From contig VFIW01000009.1 in assembly GCA_006386115.1 (NCBI GenBank), forward strand, positions 558,001 through 622,000: 64,000 bases of DNA, in the 5' to 3' direction. The position numbers and the translations under genes are program-made. This DNA comes from Globisporangium splendens. Lineage: Eukaryota > Oomycota > Peronosporomycetes > Pythiales > Pythiaceae. Below are positions 41,951 through 52,905 of the stretch, piece by piece. Numbering within the stretch: position 1 is the first letter of the stretch; the number at the start of each line of letters is the position of its first letter. The notes beneath the pieces are model-generated. The model saw only the letters and a list, made by a program, of their open reading frames with translations. It searched no databases and was not told the origin of the DNA.

Positions 41951-42439
41951 TCTGTGAACAGCATTGTGCATGTCCAATGTCTGGCAGAACGTTGGTAATG
42001 GCATGCAGAATGACGGTACATTATGGGTCATTCCTTTTTTGGAGACCTTCCATTGAGGGTGGATTTTCTCGAGAGAATGAGAAGGTGCTTCGATTGTTTT
42101 GTAAGACCTTCACTTGCTGGTGCGCACTCTCTTTTTTGCCGCCACTCGTCTCGTATTCCAGTGATTTGTAGCGACTGCAACTCGACTCGCTGTCTCGTGG
42201 TGCACTTGGAGATGCTGAACTACGCTGATGGGTTAAATAGCTTTTCGAAGTTGTGCAAAATGGCGAACGAGGCTGCATTCTAAAAGTCACCTCACCCAAC
42301 AGTCGCCTGAACTTGGTTCTACATGGCTACAGAAAGAGCATGCGGACCCCAGATCATGCATGAATTCAAATGTGAATAGAGCAGGTGCTCAGTACCATTT
42401 GTCAAGCTGTTGCAGATAAAAGAGATACCCGTGGCGACG
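41951..42439. other. Intergenic region
   Basis: About 490 bp between two minus-strand genes; it holds distal promoter DNA of the arrestin gene and the 3' UTR of the palmitoyltransferase gene. No other feature seen. Confidence 0.45.
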
Positions 42440-44287
42440 CTATACTGGCGACGTGCTGTCGGAATTCGTACCAGGAACCTGCAGGTACTCGCCCTGGTTT
42501 GTCGCGACTCGCTTCCGCATCGTAGCCACGTGGTCGTTATCATCGCTGTCGCTCCAGATGTACGAAGGCAGGCAGCGCTCCGCGCAATTCCACAGCACAC
42601 CCTTGTCGAACGGGTTCTGGAACGCGCCTTGCGCCGTGCGCATGTGCTGGTAGCGATGCGAGTTCATCACTTCGTTCGTCGTCAGGTTCTTGGCCGTGAG
42701 GTACACGTGGAAGCCGAACAATTGTGCCACAGGCAGGAACATCACGCCAAAGTACACCATGCACGCGAGCACCCAGTAGGAAAACCCAATGTAGTGCCAG
42801 TAGAGGTAGAGCACGTACTCGAGACCCATGATGTTGAACGCGAGGAAGCCGACAAACGCGAGAAAGTACACGTGGTTGTTGCGGCCCACGCAATTGTCCA
42901 CAAACGGACAGCTACACGCAAAGACATACACCGTGAGAAACATAGAAGAATGGCAAACAAACTCAGGCTACGGCACGTACTGGTGGTCGAACTGGTCGAT
43001 GCAGGTCTTGCAAACGCGGCAGTGCTTGGCGCGGAGCGGCCGCTGCACGTGGCAACTGTGGCAGAGCGGTCGCTCGAGTCGGAGCTGTCCGCCGTCGTCG
43101 TTGTCGGCACTGATCATCGCTTCGGTCACCGCCGCGTACTCTTGCGCGTAAACGCTGTCCTCCGTCACGTCGCCGGGACTCGTGCGCACCGTGAAGTAGA
43201 AAAACACCCACGTCGTGACGTTCCACATCATGTGCGGCACCCACACGTAGCGCATGTCGGGCATTGCTGGTATGAGCACAAACACGTACAGCAGGTTCGA
43301 GAGCAGGATGTTCGCGAGCGTGTAGAAGTACGGGCCGCGGCTGGCTTCCCACCACGAGAACACGTTCCAGCGGTTGCGGAACATCTGACGTGACAGGTAA
43401 TTGACGACACGCTTGTAGCCCTTCAAGCGCGCGAGCTCCAGGGGAGTGCGGCCCTGCGCATCCTGCGCGTTGAGGTCGCTGTCGAGCTCTTCGACGAGGT
43501 ACTGCACCGTCGGCAGCTCTCCACGCATGGCTGCAAGGTGCAGCGGTGTCTGCCCGTAGCGATCGGGACCGTCCGAGCTCAAGCCGAGGTACTGGAACAC
43601 CGACACAATCTCCGTCGCGCCTTTGTACGCAGCCCAGTGAATCGCGCTGTCCTCATCCGCGTCCACAAGCGTGATGTCTGCGCCGTTCTTGATCAGGTAC
43701 ATCACGAGCAGCGGGAACCCGTTCTGCGCCGCGATCAGCAGCGGCGTGCGCTGCTTCAGCGCGTCCGCCGTGTTCACATCTACCCCGAGCTTCACGAACA
43801 TCTTGAGCGCCACGAGGTTGCCCGTGGAACACGCCCAGTGGATCGGATGCAGCTTCACCGAGTCCTCGCTCGGCAGGTTCATCGGCACATTGACGCTGTA
43901 CGCGAACTCAAGCAGCTCCGCACTGCCGCGCTGCGCCATCCAGTGCGCGAGCGTGTGACCCATGGGGTCACGCTGCTGCGCCGAGTCGGGCGTTTGCTCT
44001 ACGAGCGCGCGAAACCGCTCGAGGTTCGCGGTCTTGGCGCAGTAGAAGAGCTCCTCCAGCGGCGTGAGCTCTTTCGCAGGCACTGGCGCTGGAGGCGGTC
44101 CATGCACTCCGTCTTGAGCGCGTGGCTGGAACTGGAGCTGCGAGCCGTGCGAGTGGCCGCACTCTCCGTGGCTGTGGCCATGACCGTGGCTGTGGCCATG
44201 ACCGTGACTGTGGCCGTGACTGTGATCTTGACTGCTGCCTCCGTCCGCGAGCGTGTCGACGTCCACGTGCACATGCGGCGCCGCCAT
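42440..44287 (-). CDS. Ankyrin-repeat DHHC palmitoyltransferase (HIP14/Akr1-like)
   Basis: Two exons (44287-42981 and 42911-42440) give 592 residues. The N-terminus (residues 20-50) is a His-Gly/Ser repeat (HGHSHGHGHSHG type). Six ankyrin repeats follow (for example HPIHWACSTGNLVALKMFVK, TPLLIAAQNGFPLLVMYLIK, TPLHLAAMRGELPTVQYLVE). Two transmembrane helices (NILLSNLLYVFVLIPAM, MMWNVTTWVFFYF) come next. The Cys-rich core is CHSCHVQRPLRAKHCRVCKT, then DHHC at 434-437, then PFVDNCVGRNNH, and two more helices. The intron splits His436 of DHHC, so the unspliced frame falsely reads DHQY. The enzyme attaches palmitate to cysteines of substrates docked on the ankyrins, at Golgi or endosomal membranes. 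The His-rich leader is unusual and could bind metal. It is divergent from the exonuclease gene at 44645. Confidence 0.93.
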
Positions 44288-44644
44288 CGTCTCCTTCTCT
44301 CTCTTCTCTCTAGATCGCTCTTCTGTGGGTGTGTCACACTGGAAGAGCTGCTAAATGTGATTGCTCATTTTTCTTTCGCTCAAACTAATGTACTGCTTTA
44401 AGTCGATTGTTATCCAACCTGCATGATCGTAAGCGTAACCCCACACACACATCAGACTAAACGGATAAACCGGTTCTTGACAAAATGAATAAACGGTTGG
44501 CTAAACCGAGTTTTTTGCTTGACTCCCCGTTGATTGGCTGCAATTAATGTGGTGGGAAGAGACCATTGGCTGGAAAAGACTCGAGCGCGGCGCCACCGCT
44601 TCCTTTTGTGGCCAATACAACAAACACAGAATAGCAACAGGAAG
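44288..44644. promoter_or_regulatory. Divergent promoter region (palmitoyltransferase / exonuclease)
   Basis: A 357-bp spacer between divergent starts. On the plus strand GCTCATTTTTCTTTC at 44363 resembles the oomycete initiator, 270 nt before the exonuclease ATG. No matching site for the minus-strand gene was found. Confidence 0.4.
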
Positions 44645-45919
44645 ATGGCAGGGAAGCGCAAGCTTGGGAATGCGAATGCAGGAGCCAAGCAGCCGAACGG
44701 CATCAAGAAGCACAAGCACAATGGCAGCAAGAAGCCAACTCCAACAGCAGCCCCTGCCGCGAAAGTGGCGATCCAGGCCAACTCGAACTGGCTGGCACTC
44801 AAGGCTAACATCCAGAAGAAGGACCAGAAGCACGGCGCCAAGAAGCACGACCTGGATGTGCACGCGCACAAGCAGAAGGCACGCGCGATGAAGCAGGAGC
44901 AGCGCAAGCAGATGAAGACCGCCGAGTGGATCGACAACGCGCAGATCCTCGCGATGGATTGCGAAATGGTCGGCGTTGGGCTCTCGGGCAAGACGAGTGT
45001 GCTCGCGCGCTGCAGTATCGTCGACTACAACGGCAACGTTGTGTACGACAAGCACGTGCGCCCCGTGGAAAAAGTCACAGGTATTGATATATATATATGG
45101 CGAGAGAGTACGGCGCTCATTCGATTGTGATGCGCTGACATCGGTGCTTGGTCTGTAGATTTCCGTACCCACGTGAGTGGCATCCGATCACATACGTTGA
45201 AGAGTGCGATCCCATTTGCGCAGTGCTTAAAAGAAGTCGGCAAGATCATGAAGGACAAGGTCATTGTGGGCCACGCGCTGAAGAACGATTTCCAGTCGCT
45301 CATGTTCACGCCGCCAAAGAACATGATCCGCGACACGGCGCGATACCGTCCGTACATGCGTCGAAAGATGAACGGCACGGTACGTGGATATACACATGGC
45401 ACAAGAGAAAGCAAGCTTTCCGATGTATGCACATGCTAATGCAGATTACGCTCTGTTGTTTGTTCTTTCATTTAGAAATTGTACCCCAAGTCGCTGAAGA
45501 ACCTTGCTGAGGAAGTGCTGGGTCTCCAGATCCAATCGGGCGAGCACGACTCGGTGCGTTTCTGGCTTAACCATCGCGTTACATGTGCTCGCACTGGATG
45601 ACCCACTTGATTCTATATGTGCGTTATGCTTAATCAGGTGGAGGATGCACGTGCGTCGCTGCAACTGTACAAGAACGAGCAATTCGCGTGGGAAAAGTAC
45701 TTGCGTTCGACGAAGAACCGTGGTTCGCTCGCTGGTGTCGCCCCTGCGCTGCCTCGTGCGACCGAGAAGGGGAAGCAGAGTGCCGAGCTCAAGAAGGCAC
45801 TCGACTTGTCCGACGACGAGGGGTTCAGTGACGACGAGGATGGCGAAGAGCTGAAGAAGAGCAGCAAGCTCTTGGTCCCGGATGCGAAGGAGCTCGCCAT
45901 CATGGAGTACGGCGAGTAA
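44645..45919 (+). CDS. REXO4-like DEDDh 3'-5' exonuclease
   Basis: Four exons (44645-45080, 45159-45379, 45476-45553, 45638-45919) give 338 residues in phase. A Lys-rich N-terminus, nucleolar-type ([20 protein letters not shown]), leads to the exonuclease. Catalytic blocks: Exo [11 protein letters not shown] (Asp105, Glu107), Exo [17 protein letters not shown], and Exo [20 protein letters not shown] with the His and last Asp of DEDDh. [10 protein letters not shown] and [15 protein letters not shown] are typical of the REXO4/Rex4/ISG20L family. The tail is acidic ([15 protein letters not shown]). Known members act in pre-rRNA (ITS1) processing in the nucleolus. Exon 3 is only 78 nt, and the last intron falls between Asp and Ser/Val in Exo III. 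Confidence 0.93.
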
Positions 45920-47366
45920 ATAGACAGCTGCACTGCATTCGTGAATACGCGATATGTCGTAAATAACAATCATTCGACCCGTAAGTTGACAATAGTACGG
46001 AACGCGTTCGTTGCGTTCCACCTCACGATTACAGAGCAGTAAAAACCTTGCAGCTGTTTTTGTCCTCAGTGCAAAACCTCGTTGCACACAATCGCATTCT
46101 GTTGCTGACCAATCAAAACAAGGAAAAACCTCGTTTTCCACCGCAAACGCGATGTTGCCTGTCATATCCAAAACCGACAGCTTCAGAACACAAGAACAGG
46201 AAGAGCAACAGCGACAACCGCCACGTGCGAGAAGCAGCAGCAGCGCTTGCCCCATAGTGCGTGTGATATGTGCAGCGTGTCAAATGTATATGTCCGTGTG
46301 TGTGTGCATTTCGTTTGTCATATATGTTCAACGAGTGCCCCTTTTACCAGCTGTCAGTCTGCTGCCTTGTGAGTTTCCTTCTGGAAGCCGGGGCGACGTT
46401 GCCAAATGATTCTGCAGTTAAAAGTGGGGCGCATAGTGATATCCATGGGTTGTCACCTCGCTTGGTGCGAGTCTCTGGTATTGGGCAGTGAGGTGGGGGT
46501 CTGCAGAATCGTCTTCGTCTCGTCATCGGTTAAGTCGATCGTTGCATGCGTTTGTTCCTTCGAGTGTATACGGATGCCGTCCTTCGTGGTGGTGTCGTCT
46601 GCGTCCTCGATGTCTGCTCTCGTCTATGCGCGGTGGGCTGTGGTGACGGGTCGGGTCGATCTCGTCGTCCTCTATTTTGCTGGCAGGGATTTGCTCCCCG
46701 GCGACCGAGAGAGAAGATTTCTGTATTCTTATGGATCGGCTTTTCGATGCTGCCTCGCTCTGCGCCTATTGCGGGAGCAGAGTGAGTGCAGCGCGTTCTC
46801 GGCGTCGGAGGGGCAATCTTTGGGATATTCTTTTGCTGATCTGCATCTGTGTGTGTGTCGTCTCGCCTTGCATATTGCATCTGGGGGAGCCATATTGCAC
46901 TTTTTTACTTTCCATCAGTATTGCGACGCTCCATGCGGCTGATGATATACGCAGTGCACAAAGCAATCGTGGTGCGTGAGGAGCTCAACTTCGGCGTAAG
47001 GGAATTCGATCCCTCTGCTAGCGGTTCCTGTGGCACCCACACACCTCAGCATGAATACCTTTTGTTCATTCACATTCAAGTAGTCGCGGCAGTTGAGAGA
47101 GCACCCTTCCCTTCCTATATGCATACACAAGCAAAAGATCAGCACCACTATGCATCACTGAATCAATCGTAAAATACCTTTTGCTTTGCCGGTGTCGTTT
47201 TTTGGCTCGTCTTGCCCACTTTCTGTTGTAGCGGTCCACTTCACGTTGCCCCCTCTCACCCACCTCCCTCCTTGTCCCTCCCATCCTTGGTGTTTCGTCG
47301 TCGAAACCGGATCATTATCGCACGTTCCGAGGGAGCCACAAGAGCAAAGGATCAGCCGATCGATCG
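45920..47366. other. Intergenic region, 1.45 kb
   Basis: No supported gene. Plus-strand frame 46406-46942 (178 codons) is Ser/Val/Cys-rich, without domains or splice support. The C/T-rich stretch at 47215-47300 probably belongs to the promoter/leader of the pyrophosphorylase gene. GT-rich patches lie near 46260-46310. Confidence 0.45.
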
Positions 47367-49361
47367 ATGAATGCCGCTGACGATGATGCCGCGCTTACGG
47401 CGCGCGTGCTCGAGACGCTGGCGAAATGGAACCAGTGCCACGTCCTCGATCTGCTCACGCCACCGAGTGAGTCCCAGTCGTTGCTGCTGGCGCAATTGGT
47501 GCATTTTGAGCACTGGTACCGCGGAGGTCTCGATGCGTATCTCCGCAATGCGACGCAACTCTTCCACGCGCAGCAGTCAGGAACCACTGCACCAGCAGGT
47601 ACTGACGCGGCGACGCAGGACCCGTACGCCGATTGGATCCCGTCCGTGCCACGCGGCGCAAAGGCAAACAATGACGCCAACAAGAGCATGCCGCTCGCCG
47701 TTGCACACTTGAACTCACCCGAGTACCGCGAGCTGGAAGCGATCGGACTGCGCAACATCGACAAGAGTGCGTTTATGGTCGTCGCGGGTGGACTCGGTGA
47801 GCGATTGGGGTACCACGACATCAAACTCAAGCTCCCGGTCGAGACGCTCACGTCGAAGAGCTACATCGAAGCCTACATCCAGCATCTGTTAGCGCTGCAA
47901 ACGCTCGCATGCGAGGTCCATCCGAACACAAGCATTCGCATCCCGCTCGCTATCATGACGTCGGACGTGACTCACGACGAGACGTGGCGCTTTCTCGTTG
48001 CCAACGACTTTTTCGGCATGCAGAGCGACCAGATCACGCTGCTTAAACAGGAAAAAGTGCCGTGTTTGGACGCCAAGAGCGACAACAAAGGCGCGCTGCA
48101 GTTAACGCTCGAACGCACGACGACCTCAAACGAATGGCAGCTGCAGATGAAGCCCCACGGCCATGGTGATGTGCACACGCTGCTGCACAGCAGTGGGTTG
48201 GCTACGCAATGGCTCGCGCAGGGCAAGCAGTATGTGCATTTCTTCCAGGACACCAACTACTTGATCCTCAACAGCATGCTGCCGATGCTCGGCGCGTCGA
48301 TCCAGAACCAGTGGGCATTTAACTTTACGAGCGTGCAGCGCAAGGCCAAAGACGCATCGGGTGGAGTCGTTCGGTTCACAAAACCACACAGTCATGGAAA
48401 CGACGATGAAGAGGAAGTGGCGGCGCTTTTCAATGTCGAGTACCACGAACTGGACCATTTCCTTCGCACGAAGGCGAGCGCGGCATTCCCCGACGGCGAC
48501 ACGAACGACCCGGCGACGGGGTTCTCGCCGTTCCCAGGCAACATCAACCATTTCGTGATCGAATTGCAGTCGTACGTGGTCATCCTTGAGGTCTCGAAGG
48601 GGTTTGTGCCTGAGCTCTTCAATCCAAAGTACCGCGACGAGGTCACGAAGCAGGCATTCAAATCTCCTGCGCGTCTCGAGTGCATGATGCAGGATTACCC
48701 CAAGCTGCTCGTGGAATTCCGTGATCTCTTGGGCAAGAGTGAAAGTCACTCTGTGCAACAGCAGCAGAATCGGATCGGTCTCGTGCTCTTCCCACCGTCG
48801 CTGGTGTACTCGCCATGCAAGAACGACGTCGTGAGCGCGAAAAGCAAAGCGCAGCAGGATATTCCACCACAATGCGCTGGATCCGCGGAACACGATCTGC
48901 TTGCCGTCAATCGCGTCAAATTCGCGTCGCTTGGGATCACGTTTACTAAGGCTGAGAATCCCACTCCGTCACGCAGCGAGTGGCTTGGTATTCCCCTCGA
49001 CTGCACGGGTCCTCAAATCGTGATGTCGTCGCGTTTTGCACCGAGCCACTCCATTTTGGAATCGCGCTTCCAATCCCCTGCGCAGATTTCCATCACCCAA
49101 CGCTCGACGCTGATTGTGGACGGCAGTGCCATCACTTTCCATCGTTTGACTTTGGACGGCGCGCTTCGTGTCGTTGCCTGTGACGGCGCCACTGTGGAAA
49201 TCAAGACACTGCGCGTGCAGAATGCCGGATGCAAATATGAACCTGTCGAGATTACCGAGAGTACGGACCCTATTGATGCGATGCGCGGATACCGATTCGT
49301 GAAATCCGAAGTGCGTGAGCTTGTCTTTGACGTTCCTGGTCACTATGTGATCGAAGAGTAG
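47367..49361 (+). CDS. UDP-sugar pyrophosphorylase
   Basis: Single exon, 664 residues; the ATG at 47367 is the first in frame. The nucleotidyl-transferase signature FMVVAGGLGERLGYHDIKLK (residues about 135-155) is the UTP-binding loop of UDP-sugar pyrophosphorylases. Further matches are KSYIEAYIQHLLALQ, IPLAIMTSDVTHDETWRFL, FFGMQSDQITLLKQEKVPCL (the substrate-binding QEKVP), GHGDVHTLLHSSGLATQW, and a C-terminal beta-helix-like domain. The broad-specificity enzyme makes UDP-glucose, UDP-galactose or UDP-glucuronate from UTP and sugar-1-phosphates, feeding cell-wall glucan synthesis. Length fits plant and protist USP (600-700). The gene converges with the anoctamin-like gene, 205 bp between stops. 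Confidence 0.93.
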   Translation: MNAADDDAALTARVLETLAKWNQCHVLDLLTPPSESQSLLLAQLVHFEHWYRGGLDAYLRNATQLFHAQQSGTTAPAGTDAATQDPYADWIPSVPRGAKANNDANKSMPLAVAHLNSPEYRELEAIGLRNIDKSAFMVVAGGLGERLGYHDIKLKLPVETLTSKSYIEAYIQHLLALQTLACEVHPNTSIRIPLAIMTSDVTHDETWRFLVANDFFGMQSDQITLLKQEKVPCLDAKSDNKGALQLTLERTTTSNEWQLQMKPHGHGDVHTLLHSSGLATQWLAQGKQYVHFFQDTNYLILNSMLPMLGASIQNQWAFNFTSVQRKAKDASGGVVRFTKPHSHGNDDEEEVAALFNVEYHELDHFLRTKASAAFPDGDTNDPATGFSPFPGNINHFVIELQSYVVILEVSKGFVPELFNPKYRDEVTKQAFKSPARLECMMQDYPKLLVEFRDLLGKSESHSVQQQQNRIGLVLFPPSLVYSPCKNDVVSAKSKAQQDIPPQCAGSAEHDLLAVNRVKFASLGITFTKAENPTPSRSEWLGIPLDCTGPQIVMSSRFAPSHSILESRFQSPAQISITQRSTLIVDGSAITFHRLTLDGALRVVACDGATVEIKTLRVQNAGCKYEPVEITESTDPIDAMRGYRFVKSEVRELVFDVPGHYVIEE

Positions 49362-49566
49362 AGCCCTCAATGTGCTGAAAAACTCCACGATTGCCGTAGT
49401 GTTGTTTTGCTGTGAGCGTGTCAGTCATGATGGAAATATATGTATGCATAGGTTTAAAATCAAATGCATGCAGGCACATTTCACTCAGTTACTCACAGCG
49501 ATGGACCATTCAACAAATCCTCTACGATGTCTTCCCACTTTGCTCTTGCCTCCTTCCTCTGTTCAG

Positions 49567-52500
49567 TCAATCCGACGCCGCAGACCACTGCCGCGCGAGA
49601 TGTTCACGCGCTTTTGCCCGATGTCCATCACTGACAGGGACTTCCAAATCACTCACATCGCGTTCCGATACCGGCGTGATCGAGTCGACCGAGATGTTGC
49701 GTCGTGCGAGAAGTTCAGGATCAATCGCACGGCTGGTTCGATTCACGATGTCAGCAATGTCAATACGCGATTCCGAGAGCAGTATCCCTCGCTCCTTGGC
49801 CGCAGATTCGTCCGCGGAGCTAGTCGCTCCTCGCGCTCGTCCACTGGAAACCTCTTTTTGTCCATTGCTTGGTGGGAAAAGGTCTTGCTCATGCGCGCGC
49901 AACAGCTCCTTAAACTGATTCTCACGCGCGTTCATCACCACGTGAATCCAGTCCGGTACTTTTGGAACACGCGTCATGATCAAGTACGCAAACCCAATAA
50001 GGATGTGCTCCAAGATCAAGATGACCAACAGGCGCCAGGTCACGTGCAAGCACCCAAAGTCTGGCCCGAGCACGAAATCGTTCAGTGTCTTCCCCTGCTT
50101 CTCCAACTGGTTCTCAATATCGCGCACACAAGTTTCGTCAAAGAATTCCAGCGCGCCTGTAGAGATACAAATCAGCAGCACGTTCACAATCACGGCGATG
50201 TACGCATACGCCGTCAAGATCCCCTTCCATGCCCCGATACCATTCGCGCGTCGTGGAATTGGGCGCTTCAGCGTCTTGCACAAACGATACCCATCCGTGC
50301 GGAACTTGATAATGTTAATCAGGAAGCACGCAAACGGCATCAACGGCCACAAGATCGAGAACATGACCGTGAACCCGTACTGCACCGTCATGGCATGGAA
50401 ATCGTTGTACGGATCGTAGCTGTCCTGCTCACTGTCGAACAAAATCTCACGCGCCTTCTTGTTCAGCACTTCAATTTCCGAAGCCGTGTACTCAAGGTAC
50501 CGCGCGCTTGACTTGTTTCCAAACTGAGACGATTTCTTGTCCTCGTAGTCCAACGAGCCTAGAATCTTCATCGAACCAGCTTCCATCACGCGCTTTTGGG
50601 CTTCGGCATCTGCAGACGCCTGGGCGTGTTCTCGTCGCATGCGCACCAGTTTCGGCATGAGCACACCGAGCGCGATATTGAGCAACTGGGTCACGACAAT
50701 TGGCGTCACAAACATTGCACTGAGGTCAACGTGATGCCGGTCGAACGTGAAAATCCCCACGCATTCAATGCATGTCGCGTCTTTTGGTCCCAAGGGACAC
50801 ATAATACACGTCCCATGCTGATCCACGTACGGACCAAAGCAGCAATTCATCGCATCGCCAAACATCATGCGATTCAGCGAGTTCGTCAAGTAATCCCCAA
50901 AGCCAGGGATCACAAACACGAACGCGAGCGAGAAGAACCACGTGTAGTAGTTCAAAAAATCCAACAAGAACAGCTTCCGAATCAGTGCGCGCTCGTATTG
51001 CTCTTCGGTGCGGTAGTTCTCCCAATGCGTGAAAAGCGCACCCATCTTCGTGACAACCATGTTCCATTGGATCACATCCACGAATAGACCGAACACGATA
51101 CCTTCGAGCAAGATCAGGAACCACTGGGTTGAAAAAATGTGCGACTCGGTGTACTTCGCCTTGAGCATCTCGTAAATGGTCACCCAAATCGCCACAAGGA
51201 TCAGCATGATCACGGTCTGAAAAAGCATAAACACAATGACGCAGAAATACTTCGGCAGACGGCGCCACGCAGGATACACAACCTCCAACTCGCCTGTCAG
51301 TGAGTTCACCTTCTTCTCGCCGTAGAAAAACTTGTTCGCGTACTCGATTTGCTTCACGTGTAGTTTCTTGTTCCATTCAAACTGCATCGTCGCATTCGCC
51401 CGCTCCCACGTCTTCAAAAACGTGAACGACCAGATCACAGACACACCAATGCCCCAGAACGGGAGAATGCGCATGTACGTCTCAGTTGGGATCACGCCAT
51501 GCAGGAACTGCAGAACCACACCAATGATCGCGATCGGGATGAGAGCGCGATTGTAGTAATTGAAGAACGCGAAATAGTACGACACTTTCTCACCAAAATT
51601 GTACCGCAGGAGCTTCAGGATCTTCCTGTCCACGAGATCGAACACACGCCACGACGTGATCCACCTGGAAATCAGCTTGTCCGTCAACTGTTTGTCGTGC
51701 ATGGGGAACATATCGTGGATCCACGGATCGCGCGTCGTAATGTTCGCACGCTGTTCAATAATGTAATCGACGATCTGCACGCGTTCAGCTGGGGTCGGCG
51801 GATGATCATTTCGTCGCACGATATCGTCTTCCATGTCGGCGACTGCGCCGTGCTCCATCCACAAATGGAAACGGAAGCTATTCAAGTACGCATTCACGAC
51901 TTCGTCCGAGGCTTGAATCAGCAAAATGAAGTACGCCGAGTTCATTTCGCCTTTCGAGTGACCGCCATCGATGATGTCGACCAACAGTCCTTGCCCGCAC
52001 AATTTATCCACAATGCGGCGATGCTCGTCTTCACTCGACCGCAAAAGCGGACTGTTCGCGAGACACAAGCGACGGAATCCCATGCGTTCGTGTGAGCTGT
52101 TCTCGTTAAACGAGTTGCTGCCACGGTCACTGCTACTGTTTCCACCAGGCGCACAGCAGCAGCACAGGCAATCGCTTAACAACTGGCCGACACGGCTTGG
52201 CATCTTCACACTGCGGTTCGCGATCACGGCGAAATCGTATTTCGGGAGGCGGCCGCGCTGGATCTCCTCGGGTTTGAGGTACCGGAATTTGCCGAGTTTG
52301 GCGAAATTCCGCGGCGACGTGTAGCTCGCGCTGCGTTTGATCATGACCCCCGAGCTGTCGATCGTGATCTTGGTCGCGGAGCTGCTCGATTTCCGTCTTC
52401 GCTGGGCGAGCGCATCGTCGTCGTCGTCTCCACTGGAATCGCCATCATGCACTACGGGGCGTGCGACAAGACAAGTAGTTGAGTTAACTTGGGCCAAGGA

Positions 52501-52905
52501 CGAAGGCAGCGGGGAGGGGTACAGCTCACTCTCACTGGGGGCAACTGCGGCTTCCCCTCCCGAAACTAATTCATGCGGCAGACCCAGTTTTTTCCTACCT
52601 CCTCCCGTCGACGTCGCGGCCGCCGCAGGCTTTGCTGGTGAAGACGCCGTCGCCTTCCGTGTAGTGCTGCTGGTGCTTCCCTCACGCTTCCTGCTGCGCG
52701 GCGGACCAGACGTCGACGCGGGGGGAAGGGACGCGCTGCTGCTGGACTTGCGCTGCTTGAGGAGCCGCGAGCGGCTGGCGGCGCGCTTCTCGCGATGCGG
52801 CTCGCTCTCGCTGCTCCCCTCGGACGACTTGGGCTGCTGCTTCTGTGGGGCGTCGTCCTCCTCGCCCAGCGCCGCACCGTCCTCGTCCTGCATCTTCATG
52901 CTCAT
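49567..52905 (-). CDS. Anoctamin/TMEM16-like membrane protein
   Basis: Single exon, 1,112 residues from the first ATG at 52905; the frame upstream has no ATG. The N-terminal 200 residues are Ser/Arg/Lys-rich and disordered-looking. The cytosolic domain includes LLVDIIDGGHSKGEMNSAYF and DKQLTDKLISRWITSWRVFD. From about residue 440 come some 8-10 transmembrane helices of anoctamin type: EKVSYYFAFFNYYNRALIPI (equivalent to the YFAFLxFYTxxLLxPA block), PAWRRLPKYFCVIVFMLFQT, FLLDFLNYYTWFFSLAFVF, SEQDSYDPYNDFHAMTVQYG and FSILWPLMPFACFLINIIKF. Acidic residues for calcium (YNDFHAM...QYGF region) are partly kept. The family comprises calcium-activated chloride channels and phospholipid scramblases; which activity applies here is not decidable. 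A cysteine cluster (CLCCCC, residues about 240) is a candidate palmitoylation site. Confidence 0.88.
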   Translation of the reverse strand: MSMKMQDEDGAALGEEDDAPQKQQPKSSEGSSESEPHREKRAASRSRLLKQRKSSSSASLPPASTSGPPRSRKREGSTSSTTRKATASSPAKPAAAATSTGGGRKKLGLPHELVSGGEAAVAPSESELYPSPLPSSLAQVNSTTCLVARPVVHDGDSSGDDDDDALAQRRRKSSSSATKITIDSSGVMIKRSASYTSPRNFAKLGKFRYLKPEEIQRGRLPKYDFAVIANRSVKMPSRVGQLLSDCLCCCCAPGGNSSSDRGSNSFNENSSHERMGFRRLCLANSPLLRSSEDEHRRIVDKLCGQGLLVDIIDGGHSKGEMNSAYFILLIQASDEVVNAYLNSFRFHLWMEHGAVADMEDDIVRRNDHPPTPAERVQIVDYIIEQRANITTRDPWIHDMFPMHDKQLTDKLISRWITSWRVFDLVDRKILKLLRYNFGEKVSYYFAFFNYYNRALIPIAIIGVVLQFLHGVIPTETYMRILPFWGIGVSVIWSFTFLKTWERANATMQFEWNKKLHVKQIEYANKFFYGEKKVNSLTGELEVVYPAWRRLPKYFCVIVFMLFQTVIMLILVAIWVTIYEMLKAKYTESHIFSTQWFLILLEGIVFGLFVDVIQWNMVVTKMGALFTHWENYRTEEQYERALIRKLFLLDFLNYYTWFFSLAFVFVIPGFGDYLTNSLNRMMFGDAMNCCFGPYVDQHGTCIMCPLGPKDATCIECVGIFTFDRHHVDLSAMFVTPIVVTQLLNIALGVLMPKLVRMRREHAQASADAEAQKRVMEAGSMKILGSLDYEDKKSSQFGNKSSARYLEYTASEIEVLNKKAREILFDSEQDSYDPYNDFHAMTVQYGFTVMFSILWPLMPFACFLINIIKFRTDGYRLCKTLKRPIPRRANGIGAWKGILTAYAYIAVIVNVLLICISTGALEFFDETCVRDIENQLEKQGKTLNDFVLGPDFGCLHVTWRLLVILILEHILIGFAYLIMTRVPKVPDWIHVVMNARENQFKELLRAHEQDLFPPSNGQKEVSSGRARGATSSADESAAKERGILLSESRIDIADIVNRTSRAIDPELLARRNISVDSITPVSERDVSDLEVPVSDGHRAKAREHLARQWSAASD

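Noticed and set aside
42410..44401. Long plus-strand frames (327 and 287 codons) opposite the palmitoyltransferase
   Set aside because: Their composition (His/Arg/Val/Glu) is that of an antisense shadow; the minus strand has an unmistakable ankyrin-DHHC protein.
46406..46942. 178-codon plus-strand frame upstream of the pyrophosphorylase
   Set aside because: Cys/Val/Ser-rich without domains; adjacent frames are equally open, so there is no coding signal.
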